DNA from: Jannaschia formosa
Lineage (GTDB): Bacteria; Pseudomonadota; Alphaproteobacteria; Rhodobacterales; Rhodobacteraceae
NCBI RefSeq assembly: GCF_003340555.1
Contig: NZ_QPLJ01000001.1
Span: forward strand, 62,001-126,000
Direction of reading: 5' to 3'
DNA: 64,000 nucleotides
Each line of letters begins with the position of its first letter. Position 1 is the stretch's first letter. The notes below the pieces were generated by a model. That model saw nothing but the letters and a program-made list of their open reading frames with translations. It was not told where the DNA came from and did not search any database. This document shows positions 42,194 to 50,843 of the stretch, in pieces. Position numbers and translations under genes: made by a program.

Positions 42194-44080
42194 ATGAAAG
42201 ACCTTCACCACCTCTCCGCCGACGAATGGGACGAGCTTCACGATCCGCGCCCCGAGATCACCGAGTTCGACCGGGTCGTCGCTTCGGCGATCTCGCGCCG
42301 CGGGTTCCTGTCGGGCGTGCTGGCCATCGGGTCGGGCGCCGCGGCGCTGGGCACCGGGCTGCTGAGCTCGACCTCCGCCCGTGCGCAGGAAGCCGCCGCC
42401 GGCGTCTTCGACTTCAAGGCCATCCCGGCCTTCACCGACGGCACCGTCCACGTGCCCGAAGGCTATGAGTGGAAGGTCCTGGCGCGCTGGGGCGACCCGC
42501 TCTTCTCGGATGCGGAGCCGTTCGACCCCGCGACCGGCATCACGCTGGCTTCGTCCGACAAGGTCTTCGGCGAGAATACCGACGGGATGGAAGCCTTCGT
42601 CGTCGACGGCCGCCAGCTCATCGCGATCAACCACGAATACGTCAATGTCGACGAGAACCTGCCGCAGAAGGGCGACGCGCCGTTCTCGGCCGAGGACGTG
42701 ACGATCCTGCAGAACCTTCAGGGCGTCACCGTCATGGAGATCGCCGAAGGCGCCGAGGGCTGGCAGATCGTCGTCGACAGCCCCTACAACCGCCGCATCC
42801 ATCACAACACGCCGATGCGGATCGCCGGTCCCGCCGCCGGGCATGACATGCTGAAGACGACGGACGATCCCGAAGGCACGACCGTGCTGGGCACGCTGAA
42901 CAACTGCGGATCGGGCAAGACGCCCTGGGGCACGTATCTGACCTGCGAAGAGAACTTCAACGGCTACTTCGGCGTCGCCAATCCCGAGATCGAGTGGTCC
43001 TCGTCCGAGGGCTTCGCCCGCTACGGCATCGGGCGCGAAGGCCGCTACGGCTACGAGCTGCACCAGGCGCGCTTCGACGTCTCGAAGGAGCCGAACGAGC
43101 CGCACCGCTTCGGCTACGTCGTCGAGATCGACCCGGCGAACGCGGATGCGATGCCCGTCAAGCGCACTGCGCTCGGCCGCATCAAGCACGAGAACGCCGC
43201 CGCGACCGTGGCCCCGGACGGACGCGTCGTGGTCTACATGGGCGACGACGAGCGGGGCGAGTATCTCTATCGCTACGTCTCGAACGGCACCTACACGGAA
43301 GGCGGCCGGACCGAGGGTCTGCTGGACGACGGCCAGCTCTACGTCGCGAAGTTCAACGACGACATGACCGGCGAATGGGTCGCGCTGACCCCCGAGGCGA
43401 CCGGAATGGATGCGGTCGAGATCCTGGTCCACACCCGCATGGCGGCCTCGGCCGTGGGCGCGACGACGATGGACCGTCCGGAATGGGTCGCGGTGTCCGA
43501 CGCGGCGCCGATGGCCTGCTGCGCGCTCACCAACAACAGCAACCGGGCCGTCAAGGCCAATGCGGGCGGCGACCCGATGCCGGTCAACGGCCCGAACCCC
43601 CGGCCCGAGAACAACTACGGCCAGGTCGTCCGCTGGATGCCGGAGAACGGCGATCACGCGGCGGATCGGTTCGGCTGGGATCTCTATGTCATGGCGGGCA
43701 ACCCGATCGTCGGCCAGGGCGACTACAAGGGCTCGGACAACATCAACGAGGGCAACCTGTTCAACTCGCCCGACGGGATGATGTTCGACAGCCGCGGTCT
43801 GCTGTGGATCCAGACGGACGGCGAGGACAGCAACGAGGGCCCGTATCTCGGAATGGGCAACAACCAGATGCTGGCCGGCGACCCCGAGAGCGGCGAGATC
43901 CGGCGCTTCCTGACCGGGCCGAAGGGCAGCGAGGTGACGGGCCTGACCTGGTCGGCCGACCGGAGCACGATGTTCGTCGGCATCCAGCACCCGGGCGCGC
44001 CTTTCCCGGACGGCCCGGACTCGCTGCCCCGCTCATCGGTCGTCGCGGTCAAGCGGTTGGACGGCGGCGCCGTGGGCTGA
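42194..44080 (+). CDS. phoX: PhoX-family alkaline phosphatase, Tat-exported
   Basis: Calcium/iron-dependent periplasmic phosphatase that releases phosphate from organic esters, with 628 residues. A twin-arginine signal SRRGFLSGVLAIGSGAAAL (around residues 34-52) predicts Tat export of the folded metalloprotein. Characteristic segments include NNCGSGKTPWGTYLTCEENF with the conserved Cys, HENAAATVAPDGRVVVYMGDDERGEYLYR and NLFNSPDGMMFDSRGLLWIQTDG. The start ATG at 42194 follows GGGAG; the upstream in-frame ATG at 42119 is rejected. A terminator hairpin follows. Confidence 0.92.
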   Translation: MKDLHHLSADEWDELHDPRPEITEFDRVVASAISRRGFLSGVLAIGSGAAALGTGLLSSTSARAQEAAAGVFDFKAIPAFTDGTVHVPEGYEWKVLARWGDPLFSDAEPFDPATGITLASSDKVFGENTDGMEAFVVDGRQLIAINHEYVNVDENLPQKGDAPFSAEDVTILQNLQGVTVMEIAEGAEGWQIVVDSPYNRRIHHNTPMRIAGPAAGHDMLKTTDDPEGTTVLGTLNNCGSGKTPWGTYLTCEENFNGYFGVANPEIEWSSSEGFARYGIGREGRYGYELHQARFDVSKEPNEPHRFGYVVEIDPANADAMPVKRTALGRIKHENAAATVAPDGRVVVYMGDDERGEYLYRYVSNGTYTEGGRTEGLLDDGQLYVAKFNDDMTGEWVALTPEATGMDAVEILVHTRMAASAVGATTMDRPEWVAVSDAAPMACCALTNNSNRAVKANAGGDPMPVNGPNPRPENNYGQVVRWMPENGDHAADRFGWDLYVMAGNPIVGQGDYKGSDNINEGNLFNSPDGMMFDSRGLLWIQTDGEDSNEGPYLGMGNNQMLAGDPESGEIRRFLTGPKGSEVTGLTWSADRSTMFVGIQHPGAPFPDGPDSLPRSSVVAVKRLDGGAVG

Positions 44081-44104
44081 GCGCCCTGCCCCGGAAGCAA
44101 GGAG

Positions 44105-44132
44105 GCGCGCCCCCCACTGGGGCGCGCTTTTT
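44105..44132 (+). terminator. Rho-independent terminator after phoX
   Basis: GCGCGCCCC-CCACT-GGGGCGCGC (9-bp stem) followed by TTTTT, 24 nt after the phoX stop codon. Its symmetric stem may also stop transcription arriving from the convergent DUF1993 gene. Confidence 0.92.
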
Positions 44133-44188
44133 GTCGGAGCCGTCGGAGAGCAGTCCGCCCGCCCCCCTGCGCGCCGTCCTTGCCGGTC

Positions 44189-44701
44189 TCAACCCCGGCC
44201 GAGCGGCGGATAGGCGTGGAATCCGTCGAAATCGGCCTTGCCGAGCTCCATCCCGCCATGGCGCAGGCCGGCATAGGCCATCGACAGGTGGAACAGCATG
44301 TTGGGCAGCGCGAAGCAGGTGACGTAGCCCGCCACGCCCTGCTCCAGATCGGCCTCGCCCGCGCGGTGGGTGACCCTGGTCCCCATGTCGGCGACGCGGA
44401 TCGGATCGATGGCCTCCTCGATCTCCTCGAGGAAGGCCATCAGATCGTCGGCTCCCCGGGCCTCCGGCAGGTCCGGCACCGCGCGCCCCGCCGGCGGCAG
44501 CAGCGCCCGGCCGGCGAAACGGATGGTCAGGGCGAACTGGTGGGCGGTGTCGAACATGTCCGGCGCGAGACGCAGCGCCAGCAGGCGGTCACGGTCGGGC
44601 GTGCCGGCAACCTTCTCCAGCAGGCGGCCGGTGCGACCGAGATAGTATTTCACCGTGTCGGGGATCGCGGCCGCGAAGGCCTCCGGGGCGGGGGCGTCCA
44701 T
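44189..44701 (-). CDS. DUF1993 family protein
   Basis: Helical, DinB-like four-helix protein of 170 residues: TVKYYLGRTGRLLEKVAG, MFDTAHQFALTIRFAGRALL and CFALPNMLFHLSMAYAGLRHGGMELGKADF-like C-terminal helices (His and Asp/Glu residues could hold a metal). DUF1993 members are uncharacterised. The ATG at 44701 is 11 nt downstream of the tag stop codon, so it is probably cotranscribed with the DNA glycosylase gene. Confidence 0.88.
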   Translation of the reverse strand: MDAPAPEAFAAAIPDTVKYYLGRTGRLLEKVAGTPDRDRLLALRLAPDMFDTAHQFALTIRFAGRALLPPAGRAVPDLPEARGADDLMAFLEEIEEAIDPIRVADMGTRVTHRAGEADLEQGVAGYVTCFALPNMLFHLSMAYAGLRHGGMELGKADFDGFHAYPPLGRG

Positions 44702-44712
44702 CGGGTCTCCGG

Positions 44713-45270
44713 TCAGGTCTGCGCGGCGAGCTGCGCGTGGCGGGGGCAGGTCACGACGTGGTCGTTCACGAGCCCCGTCGCCTGCATCCAGGCATAGACC
44801 GTCGTCGGGCCGCAGAAGCGGAAGCCCCGGGCCTTCAGCTCCTTCGAGATCTGGCGTGACAGGTCGGTCTGGCCCGGCAGCTCGGACAGGTCGGCGCGGG
44901 CGGGCTGCAGGGGCATGCCGTCGACGAAATCCCAGGCCCAGGCGGCGAAATCCTCCATGGCGAGGAAGGCGCGGGCGTTGCCGATCACCGCCTCGATCTT
45001 GCCGCGGTGGCGGACGATGCCCGGATCGGCCAGCAGCCGCGCCACCTCGGCCTCGCCCCAGCCCGCGACAGTCTCGGGCGCGAAGCCCGCGAACCCCGCG
45101 CGGAAGCCCTCGCGCTTGCGCAGGATCGTGATCCAGGAGAGCCCGGCCTGAAAGCCCTCGAGTTGCAACGCCTCCCACATCGCCCTTCTGTCGCGCTGGG
45201 GCACCCCCCATTCCGCGTCGTGGTAATCGGCATAGAGCGGGTCCTGACCGACCCAGCCGCATCTCTCCAT
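44713..45270 (-). CDS. tag: DNA-3-methyladenine glycosylase I
   Basis: Removes 3-methyladenine from alkylated DNA (base excision repair). It has 185 residues and starts MERCGWVGQDPLYADYHDAEWGVP with the zinc-binding Cys4 and His17. The helix-hairpin-helix region LSWITILRKREGFRAGFAGF and the C-terminal GFRFCGPTTVYAWMQATG plus CPRH zinc ligands are present. The longer upstream frame is rejected on family N-terminus grounds. Confidence 0.95.
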   Translation of the reverse strand: MERCGWVGQDPLYADYHDAEWGVPQRDRRAMWEALQLEGFQAGLSWITILRKREGFRAGFAGFAPETVAGWGEAEVARLLADPGIVRHRGKIEAVIGNARAFLAMEDFAAWAWDFVDGMPLQPARADLSELPGQTDLSRQISKELKARGFRFCGPTTVYAWMQATGLVNDHVVTCPRHAQLAAQT

Positions 45271-45350
45271 CCTGCGCCCTTCCAAGGAACTGCGGAGCCA
45301 TCCTGCCCGTTGGGCGGGATCAAGGCAAACCTGCAAGACCGGAGCGTCCC

Positions 45351-45908
45351 ATGCCCGCCATCACAAGATCGAAGATCCTGATCCTCGCCACCGACGGGTT
45401 CGAGCAGTCCGAGCTCGAAGTTCCCCGCGACCAGCTGCGCGACCAGGGCGCCACGGTCCATGTCGCCACCCCGGACGGCGAGGCCATCATGGGCTGGGAC
45501 ACGAAGGACTGGGGACGCGAGGCGAAGGCCGATCTGGCGCTCGCCGATGTCGATGTCGACGCCTACGACGCGCTGGTCCTGCCCGGCGGCCAGATCAACC
45601 CCGACATCCTGCGCGTGAACGAGGACGCGATCGCGCTGATCAGGACCTTCGCCGAGCGGGGCAAGCCGATCGCCGCGATCTGCCACGCCCCTTGGCTGCT
45701 GATCGAGGCGGGGCTGGTCGAGGGCAAGGAAGTGACGTCCTACCATTCGATCCGGACCGATCTGCGCAATGCCGGCGCGACGGTCGTCGATCGCTCCGCC
45801 GTGACCTCGGGCGGGCTGATCACCAGCCGCAACCCCGACGACCTGGACGACTTCGTCGCCGCGATTCAGGCCGAGGTCGAGAGCGGCGCCTCGCGCCACG
45901 CCGCTTGA
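45351..45908 (+). CDS. PfpI/DJ-1-family protein
   Basis: Protein of 185 residues of the type 1 glutamine-amidotransferase-like superfamily. The nucleophile elbow AAICHAPWLL holds the conserved Cys followed by His, and LVLPGGQINPD holds the Glu/Gly region. Relatives (PfpI, YhbO) act on stress-damaged or glycated proteins, and this is the closest functional guess. It diverges from tag across an 80-bp gap. Confidence 0.9.
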   Translation: MPAITRSKILILATDGFEQSELEVPRDQLRDQGATVHVATPDGEAIMGWDTKDWGREAKADLALADVDVDAYDALVLPGGQINPDILRVNEDAIALIRTFAERGKPIAAICHAPWLLIEAGLVEGKEVTSYHSIRTDLRNAGATVVDRSAVTSGGLITSRNPDDLDDFVAAIQAEVESGASRHAA

Positions 45909-45948
45909 CCCGGCGGTAACATCCGGCATGCCATGAGGGGCAGCGGAC

Positions 45949-46371
45949 ATGGATCTTTCGGCCTCCATGGCACGCGACGGATATGAGGACGGGGCCGGTG
46001 ACCCGCTCGCCCATGCGGTGGCGGAGTGGGACCGGAGGATGCTGGACGCCTTGGTCCGCGCGCTGAAGGACGACATCCTTTGGGCCTTCCAGCAGGTCGT
46101 CGGAGTCTCGGACGGGCGCCCGGGTTTCCACGAAGGGCTGATCCGCGTGCTCGACGACCGGGGCCGCATCGCCCCGGCGGGGCGGCTCCCCTCCGGCGGG
46201 CCCGCAAGCCCGGCCGCAGGTCCGGATCGTCCGGGCCCCGCATTTGACGCAGATCATTTGCGCCGCGCGCCCGCAACGGGTAGGGACCGCGCCATATGGC
46301 GCGCGGAGACGCAGTCGAGGCAGGGCCGCCGCCCTGCCCTCCGGGGCGCCGCGAAAGGATGCATTCTATGA
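45949..46371 (+). pseudogene. Truncated EAL-domain (cyclic-di-GMP phosphodiesterase-like) remnant
   Basis: The first ~80 codons read like the beginning of an EAL-domain protein: HAVAEWDRRMLDALVRALKD, then DDILWAFQQVVGVSDGRPGFHEGLIRVLD-type sequence ending DRGRIAPAGR. This corresponds to the FQPIV...E.L.R strand that opens an EAL domain. After about base 46185 the similarity stops and the translation becomes Pro/Arg-rich. None of the catalytic residues further into the EAL fold are encoded. The frame ends at 46371, overlapping the phaA ATG (ATGA), so the fragment may still be translated. Confidence 0.65.
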
Positions 46372-47543
46372 CCAACGTCGTGATCGCCTCTGCCGCCCGC
46401 ACCCCGGTCGGTTCCTTCCTCGGCTCCTTCGCGGGCACGCCTGCGCATGAGCTCGGGCGCGCCGTGATCGAAGAGGTCGTCGCCCGTGCCGGTGTCGACA
46501 AGTCCGAGGTCTCCGAGACGATCCTCGGCCAGGTCCTGACCGCCGCGCAGGGGCAGAACCCCGCCCGCCAGGCGCATATCAACGCGGGCCTTCCGCAGGA
46601 AAGCGCCGCCTGGGGCATCAACCAGGTCTGCGGCTCGGGCCTGCGGGCGGTCGCGCTGGGCGCGCAGCACATCATCCTGGGCGACGCACAGATCGTCGTC
46701 GCCGGCGGGCAGGAAAGCATGTCCATGTCCCCCCACGCCCAGTCGATCCGCCAGGGCCAGAAGATGGGCGACATGAAGCTGGTCGACACGATGATCGTCG
46801 ACGGCCTCTGGGACGCGTTCAACAACTACCACATGGGCCAGACCGCCGAGAACGTCGCCGAGAAGTGGCAGATCAGCCGCGACCAGCAGGACGAGTTCGC
46901 CGTGGCCAGCCAGAACAAGGCCGAGGCCGCGCAGAAGGCCGGCAAGTTCGACGACGAGATCGTCGCCTACACGGTCAAGACCCGCAAGGGCGACACGGTC
47001 GTCGACAAGGACGAGTACATCCGCCACGGCGCCACCATCGAGGCCATGCAGAAGCTGCGCCCGGCCTTCACGAAGGACGGCTCGGTCACGGCGGCGAACG
47101 CCTCCGGCCTCAACGACGGCGCCGCCGCGACGCTGCTGATGTCCGCCGACGAGGCCGAGAAGCGCGGGATCGAGCCGCTCGCCCGCATTGCGTCCTACGC
47201 GACCGCCGGACTCGACCCGACGATCATGGGCGTCGGGCCGATCTACGCCTCGCGCAAGGCGCTGGAGAAGGCGGGCTGGAAGGTCGGCGATCTCGACCTC
47301 GTCGAGGCCAACGAGGCCTTCGCCGCGCAGGCCTGCGCCGTCAACAAGGACATGGGCTGGGACCCGTCGATCGTGAACGTGAACGGCGGCGCCATCGCCA
47401 TCGGCCACCCGATCGGCGCCTCGGGCGCCCGTGTCCTCAACACGCTGCTCTTCGAGATGAAGCGGCGCGGTGCCAAGAAGGGCCTCGCCACGCTCTGCAT
47501 CGGCGGCGGCATGGGCGTCGCGCTCTGCGTCGAGCGTCCCTGA
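46368..47543 (+). CDS. phaA: Acetyl-CoA acetyltransferase (beta-ketothiolase)
   Basis: Condenses two acetyl-CoA to acetoacetyl-CoA, the first step of poly-3-hydroxybutyrate synthesis. It has 391 residues. The nucleophilic Cys is in [11 protein letters not shown] (about residue 88), the His in [20 protein letters not shown] and the second Cys in [12 protein letters not shown]. The start ATG at 46368 follows GAAAGGA. It is followed by the patatin gene and phaB in the same direction. PHA synthase is not in the window. Confidence 0.96.
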   Translation: MTNVVIASAARTPVGSFLGSFAGTPAHELGRAVIEEVVARAGVDKSEVSETILGQVLTAAQGQNPARQAHINAGLPQESAAWGINQVCGSGLRAVALGAQHIILGDAQIVVAGGQESMSMSPHAQSIRQGQKMGDMKLVDTMIVDGLWDAFNNYHMGQTAENVAEKWQISRDQQDEFAVASQNKAEAAQKAGKFDDEIVAYTVKTRKGDTVVDKDEYIRHGATIEAMQKLRPAFTKDGSVTAANASGLNDGAAATLLMSADEAEKRGIEPLARIASYATAGLDPTIMGVGPIYASRKALEKAGWKVGDLDLVEANEAFAAQACAVNKDMGWDPSIVNVNGGAIAIGHPIGASGARVLNTLLFEMKRRGAKKGLATLCIGGGMGVALCVERP

Positions 47544-47585
47544 GCCCCAGGCCGGGGCGGCCCGCGCCGCCCCGGGCATCCTTCG

Positions 47586-48485
47586 ATGACCGCCCCAGCC
47601 CCTGACGAAGCTTCGCCGAGCAGCAAGGCGCCCTACGCCCAGATCGTCTTCTCGGGCGGGGGCCTGCGCTGCTTCTGGCATGGCGGCTGGATGGAGACGG
47701 CCGGGGCGCGGATGCGTTTCGACCCCGAGCGCGTCACCGGGTCGTCCGGCGGCGCGCTTTCGGCCGCCGCCTGGCTCACGGATCGCGAGGAGTTCCTGTT
47801 CGAGCGCTTCAGCCGCGCCCTGCGCCGCACCGACTCGAATTTCAGCCTGGAGGAGCTGGAGGACGGGGAAGGGCGCTCGGTGCATCAGCGGGTCTACGAG
47901 GCCATCGTCGAGGACGTGATCGATGCGAGGGCGCAGGCCCGGATTGCCGAAGGGCCGGCGTTCCAGATCAACATCTCGACCACGGGCGGCGGCGGCGCGC
48001 GGCTGTTGCACGCCCTCGCCGCCGGGACGATCTACCAGGTCGAGCAGATCGTCGCCCCCACGCCGCGCCCGCGCCTGTCCAGCCTTGCCGGGGTCGAGCA
48101 GCGCCTGATCGACGCGCGGCGGGCCGCCCGCGACGGGGTCCTGGCCGATCTGATCCGCATGGCCGCGACCGTTCCGCCCGCCTTTCGCCCCGACGAATGG
48201 GAGGGCCCCGAGACCGATGGGCCAGAGCCCGTCTTCGACGGGGGCATGGTCGACAAGGCCCCCCTGCCCGACCCGGACGAGGGACAAACGCTCGTCCTGC
48301 TGACCAAGCGGTTCCGGACCTTTCCCGACGACGGCGCCCGCGTCGAATTCGTCTGCCCGAGCGAGGAGGTCCTCGAGGGCTCCAAGCTCGACTTCACCGA
48401 TCCCGACCTGCTGCGGCAGGCCTGGGACCAGGGCGTCCGCGACGGGCGCGCCTGGGCCGACACCAGATCCCAAGGAGGAGATTGA
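47586..48485 (+). CDS. Patatin-like phospholipase/hydrolase in the PHB operon
   Basis: Serine hydrolase of 299 residues of the patatin family: oxyanion loop SGGGLRCFWHGGW (23-35), nucleophile elbow GSSGGALS and the Asp of the dyad in VFDGGMVDKAP. No signal peptide is visible, so it acts in the cytoplasm. It lies 42 nt after phaA, and its 3' end provides the AGGAG ribosome binding site of phaB, so the three form one operon. A lipase or intracellular PHB-granule activity is plausible, but the substrate cannot be read from the sequence. Confidence 0.88.
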   Translation: MTAPAPDEASPSSKAPYAQIVFSGGGLRCFWHGGWMETAGARMRFDPERVTGSSGGALSAAAWLTDREEFLFERFSRALRRTDSNFSLEELEDGEGRSVHQRVYEAIVEDVIDARAQARIAEGPAFQINISTTGGGGARLLHALAAGTIYQVEQIVAPTPRPRLSSLAGVEQRLIDARRAARDGVLADLIRMAATVPPAFRPDEWEGPETDGPEPVFDGGMVDKAPLPDPDEGQTLVLLTKRFRTFPDDGARVEFVCPSEEVLEGSKLDFTDPDLLRQAWDQGVRDGRAWADTRSQGGD

Positions 48486-48488
48486 ACC

Positions 48489-49211
48489 ATGTCCCGTATC
48501 GCACTCGTCACCGGAGGCAGCCGCGGCATCGGCGCCGCCATTTCCAAGGCGCTCCAGGAACAGGGCTGCAAGGTCGCCGCGACCTATGCCGGCAACGACG
48601 ACCGTGCCCGGCAGTTCACCGACGAGACCGGCATCAAGACCTACAAGTGGGACGTGGCCGACTACGAGGCCTGCAAGGCCGGGGTCGCCCAGATCGAGTC
48701 CGATCTCGGCCCCGTCGACATCCTCGTCAACAACGCGGGCATCACCCGCGACGCGCCCTTCCACAAGATGACGCCCGAGCAGTGGCACCAGGTCATCGAC
48801 ACCAACCTGACCGGCGTCTTCAACATGACGCACAACGTCTGGGGCGGCATGCGGGAGCGCAAGTTCGGGCGGATCGTCACGATCAGCTCGATCAACGGCC
48901 AGAAGGGGCAGTTCGCCCAGGCCAACTATGCCGCGACCAAGGCGGGCGATATCGGCTTCACCAAGGCGCTGGCGCAGGAGGGCGCGCGCGCCAACATCAC
49001 CGTCAATGTCGTCGCACCCGGCTACATCAACACCGACATGATGAGCACGATCCCCGAGAAGATCATGGACCAGATCGTCGGCGGCATCCCGGTCGGCCGC
49101 CTGGGCGAGGCCGATGAGATCGCGCGCTGCGTGGCCTTCCTGACCTCTGACGACGCGGGCTTCATCACCGGCTCGACCATCTCGGCCAATGGCGGCCAGT
49201 ATATGAGCTGA
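48489..49211 (+). CDS. phaB: Acetoacetyl-CoA reductase
   Basis: NADPH-dependent short-chain dehydrogenase of 240 residues making (R)-3-hydroxybutyryl-CoA. The cofactor loop is VTGGSRGIGAAI. The catalytic set is Ser in ISSINGQKGQFAQANYAATKAG with Tyr and Lys (YAATK). The NNAGITRDAPFHKM and VAPGYINTDMM segments are characteristic of PhaB. It lies 3 nt after the patatin gene and is followed by a strong terminator. Confidence 0.96.
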   Translation: MSRIALVTGGSRGIGAAISKALQEQGCKVAATYAGNDDRARQFTDETGIKTYKWDVADYEACKAGVAQIESDLGPVDILVNNAGITRDAPFHKMTPEQWHQVIDTNLTGVFNMTHNVWGGMRERKFGRIVTISSINGQKGQFAQANYAATKAGDIGFTKALAQEGARANITVNVVAPGYINTDMMSTIPEKIMDQIVGGIPVGRLGEADEIARCVAFLTSDDAGFITGSTISANGGQYMS

Positions 49212-49235
49212 CCTTCGCGCCCCATGCGAAGCAAG

Positions 49236-49268
49236 AAGGCCCGGCCCCGCGAGGGGACCGGGCCTTTT
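49236..49268 (+). terminator. Rho-independent terminator of the phaA-patatin-phaB operon
   Basis: AAGGCCCGG-CCCC...GGGG-A-CCGGGCCTT with an inner CCCC/GGGG extension and trailing TTTT, 25 nt after phaB. Confidence 0.92.
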
Positions 49269-49306
49269 CGGTGGGGCCGGAGCGCCTTGCGTTCGGTCCC
49301 ACCGGA

Positions 49307-49444
49307 TCAGGCAGTGCGGGCCCCGGCCAGCAGCCGCCAGCCGGGCCGGCGGAAGCCGAACAGGCGGTGGAAAGCCGCCGAACGCTCGGCGCGGGCGCGG
49401 GCGAAGGCCCCGTCATAGGTGGGGGTGGTATGCGTCTCGAACAT
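49307..49444 (-). CDS. 45-residue ORF divergent from a LysR gene
   Basis: Short ORF with the translation MFETHTTPTYDGAFARARAE, RSAAFHRLFGFRRPG and WRLLAGARTA. The ATG at 49444 is preceded by GAAGGA at suitable spacing on the minus strand, and third positions are G/C as in nearby genes. No family is recognised. The basic, amphipathic character is similar to other short, regulated peptides. Divergence (112 bp) from the LysR regulator suggests regulation by it. Confidence 0.6.
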   Translation of the reverse strand: MFETHTTPTYDGAFARARAERSAAFHRLFGFRRPGWRLLAGARTA

Positions 49445-49556
49445 GGCGGGTATTCCTTCGGATCAGGATTTCCTTGTCTGACCCCAATATGGCCGCCGCG
49501 TCCGTCCCTCACAAACGAGACTTTCCACGCCTTCGCGCAAGATATACTTAAGCGGC

Positions 49557-50510
49557 ATGAGCGACCGCCTCCCGCCCCTCACCGCGCTCCGCGCCTTCGA
49601 GGCCGCCGCCCGGCATCTGTCCTTTCAGGAGGCGGCGAACGAGCTTGCCGTCACCCCCGCCGCGCTGTCCTTCCAGATCAAGTCCCTGGAGGCCCATCTC
49701 GGCGCGCCGCTCTTCCGCCGCCTCAACCGCCGGGTGGAGCTGACCGAGGCCGGGCAGGCGCTGGCCGGGCCAGCCTCCGAAGGGTTCCAGACGCTGGCCA
49801 CGGGCTGGCGCGCGGCGCGGCGGGTGCTCGACAGCGGCTTGCTGACGATCACGGCGGGGCCGGCCTTCACCGCCAAATGGCTCGCTCCGCGCCTCTTCGA
49901 TTTCGCCCAGCGCCATCCCGAGATCGAGCTGCGCTTCGCCGCCACGCTGAAGATCCTCGACTTCGCCACCGACGACATCGACATCGCGATCCGCTTCGGC
50001 CCCGATGAAGGCCGCCGCGACGCGGGGCTGCATCAGGCGCTCACGATCCGGGAATGGGTCACGCCGATGATGCATCCCGACCTTGCCGCGCGCTATCCGA
50101 CCCCGGCCTCGCTGATCGAGGCCCCGATCATCTTCGACGATTCGATCTCCTTCCTGCGCGACTCCGTCGGCTGGGGTCCGTGGTTTCGCGCCAACGGGGT
50201 CGCCCCGGCCGACCTGCATGGCCCCCATTTCAGCCAGGCCGACCACGCCATCGACGCGGCGCAGGCCGGGGCGGGCGTGGTGCTGGGCCGGGTCTCGCTG
50301 GCCGAGGCTGCGCTGCGCCATGGGCAGCTGGTCGCGCCCTTCGAGATCGCGCTGGTCCCGCAGGCGGAGTTCCGCGTGCTCTGCCCCAAGGGCGCCGAGA
50401 CGCGTCCCAATACGCGCGCCTTTCTCGACTGGCTTGCCGTGGAGGTGCGGCGGATGGACGACCACCGCACCGGGCGCCGGATGCTGGACGCGACCGACCT
50501 TCCGTCATGA
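49557..50510 (+). CDS. LysR-family transcriptional regulator, GcvA-like
   Basis: DNA-binding regulator of 317 residues. The N-terminal winged helix-turn-helix is ALRAFEAAARHLSFQEAANELAVTPAALSFQIKSLE (read in parts), followed by the effector domain starting LTITAGPAFTAKWLAPRLFDF, which is the GcvA subgroup pattern. The C-terminal region ends RRMDDHRTGRRM. LysR proteins usually act on the divergently transcribed gene, here the 45-residue ORF. A hairpin terminator lies 3 nt after its stop codon. Confidence 0.92.
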   Translation: MSDRLPPLTALRAFEAAARHLSFQEAANELAVTPAALSFQIKSLEAHLGAPLFRRLNRRVELTEAGQALAGPASEGFQTLATGWRAARRVLDSGLLTITAGPAFTAKWLAPRLFDFAQRHPEIELRFAATLKILDFATDDIDIAIRFGPDEGRRDAGLHQALTIREWVTPMMHPDLAARYPTPASLIEAPIIFDDSISFLRDSVGWGPWFRANGVAPADLHGPHFSQADHAIDAAQAGAGVVLGRVSLAEAALRHGQLVAPFEIALVPQAEFRVLCPKGAETRPNTRAFLDWLAVEVRRMDDHRTGRRMLDATDLPS

Positions 50511-50512
50511 AG

Positions 50513-50534
50513 AAGGCCCGGAAGTCCGGGCCTT
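50513..50534 (+). terminator. Hairpin terminator after the LysR gene
   Basis: AAGGCCCGGA-AG-TCCGGGCCTT: perfect 10-bp inverted repeat just after the LysR stop codon. There is no long U-tract. The AAGGCCCGG/CCGGGCCTT stem is the same as in the phaB terminator. Confidence 0.8.
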
Positions 50535-50569
50535 GAACGGTCCCGGCCTATGTGCCGGGCAGACGTGAT

Positions 50570-50594
50570 GCAGGGGCCCGGACGGGACCCCTGC
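50570..50594. terminator. GC-rich hairpin 3' of the DUF465 gene
   Basis: GCAGGGGCCC-GGAC-GGGACCCCTGC: 7-bp outer stem plus an inner CCC/GGG pairing with one bulged base. It lies 42 nt beyond the DUF465 stop codon (minus strand). No U-tract. Confidence 0.55.
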
Positions 50595-50635
50595 GGGCCG
50601 ACCCCTTCAGCCGGCACTCTGGGGTGGAGGCCGCG

Positions 50636-50812
50636 TCAGTGCGTCCTCGACGAGCTCAGCCGCTCGATCTCCTGCTTGATGACGAGCTTGCGCTTCTTCA
50701 TCTCGGTCAGCGCCACCGAGTCGACGGCCGGGCTTCGCTGTTGCTCCTCCACCTGTCGGGAGAGGCTCTCGTGCTTCTTTCGCAGTTCGGTCAGATGCGA
50801 GGCGAGCGACAT
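50636..50812 (-). CDS. DUF465 family protein
   Basis: Basic helical-hairpin protein of 58 residues: SLASHLTELRKKHESLSRQV and LTEMKKRKLVIKQEIERL form two antiparallel helices, the DUF465/YdcH pattern. Function is unknown. AAGGAG lies about 10 nt before the ATG at 50812 (minus strand). The extended frame to 50992 overlaps the methyltransferase gene and is rejected. Confidence 0.92.
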   Translation of the reverse strand: MSLASHLTELRKKHESLSRQVEEQQRSPAVDSVALTEMKKRKLVIKQEIERLSSSRTH

Positions 50813-50843
50813 GGCAGTCTCCTTGTTGTTGAAGGTAGCCCGA

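Noticed and set aside
46254-48833. 859-codon minus-strand frame across phaA, the patatin gene and phaB
   Set aside because: Three clear plus-strand genes with catalytic motifs and ribosome binding sites occupy the same DNA.
49201-49310. Longer minus-strand frame (115 codons, 49165-49512) instead of the 45-residue ORF
   Set aside because: It runs through the phaB terminator and the end of phaB and lacks a ribosome binding site; the 45-residue frame has both start signals and better codon use.
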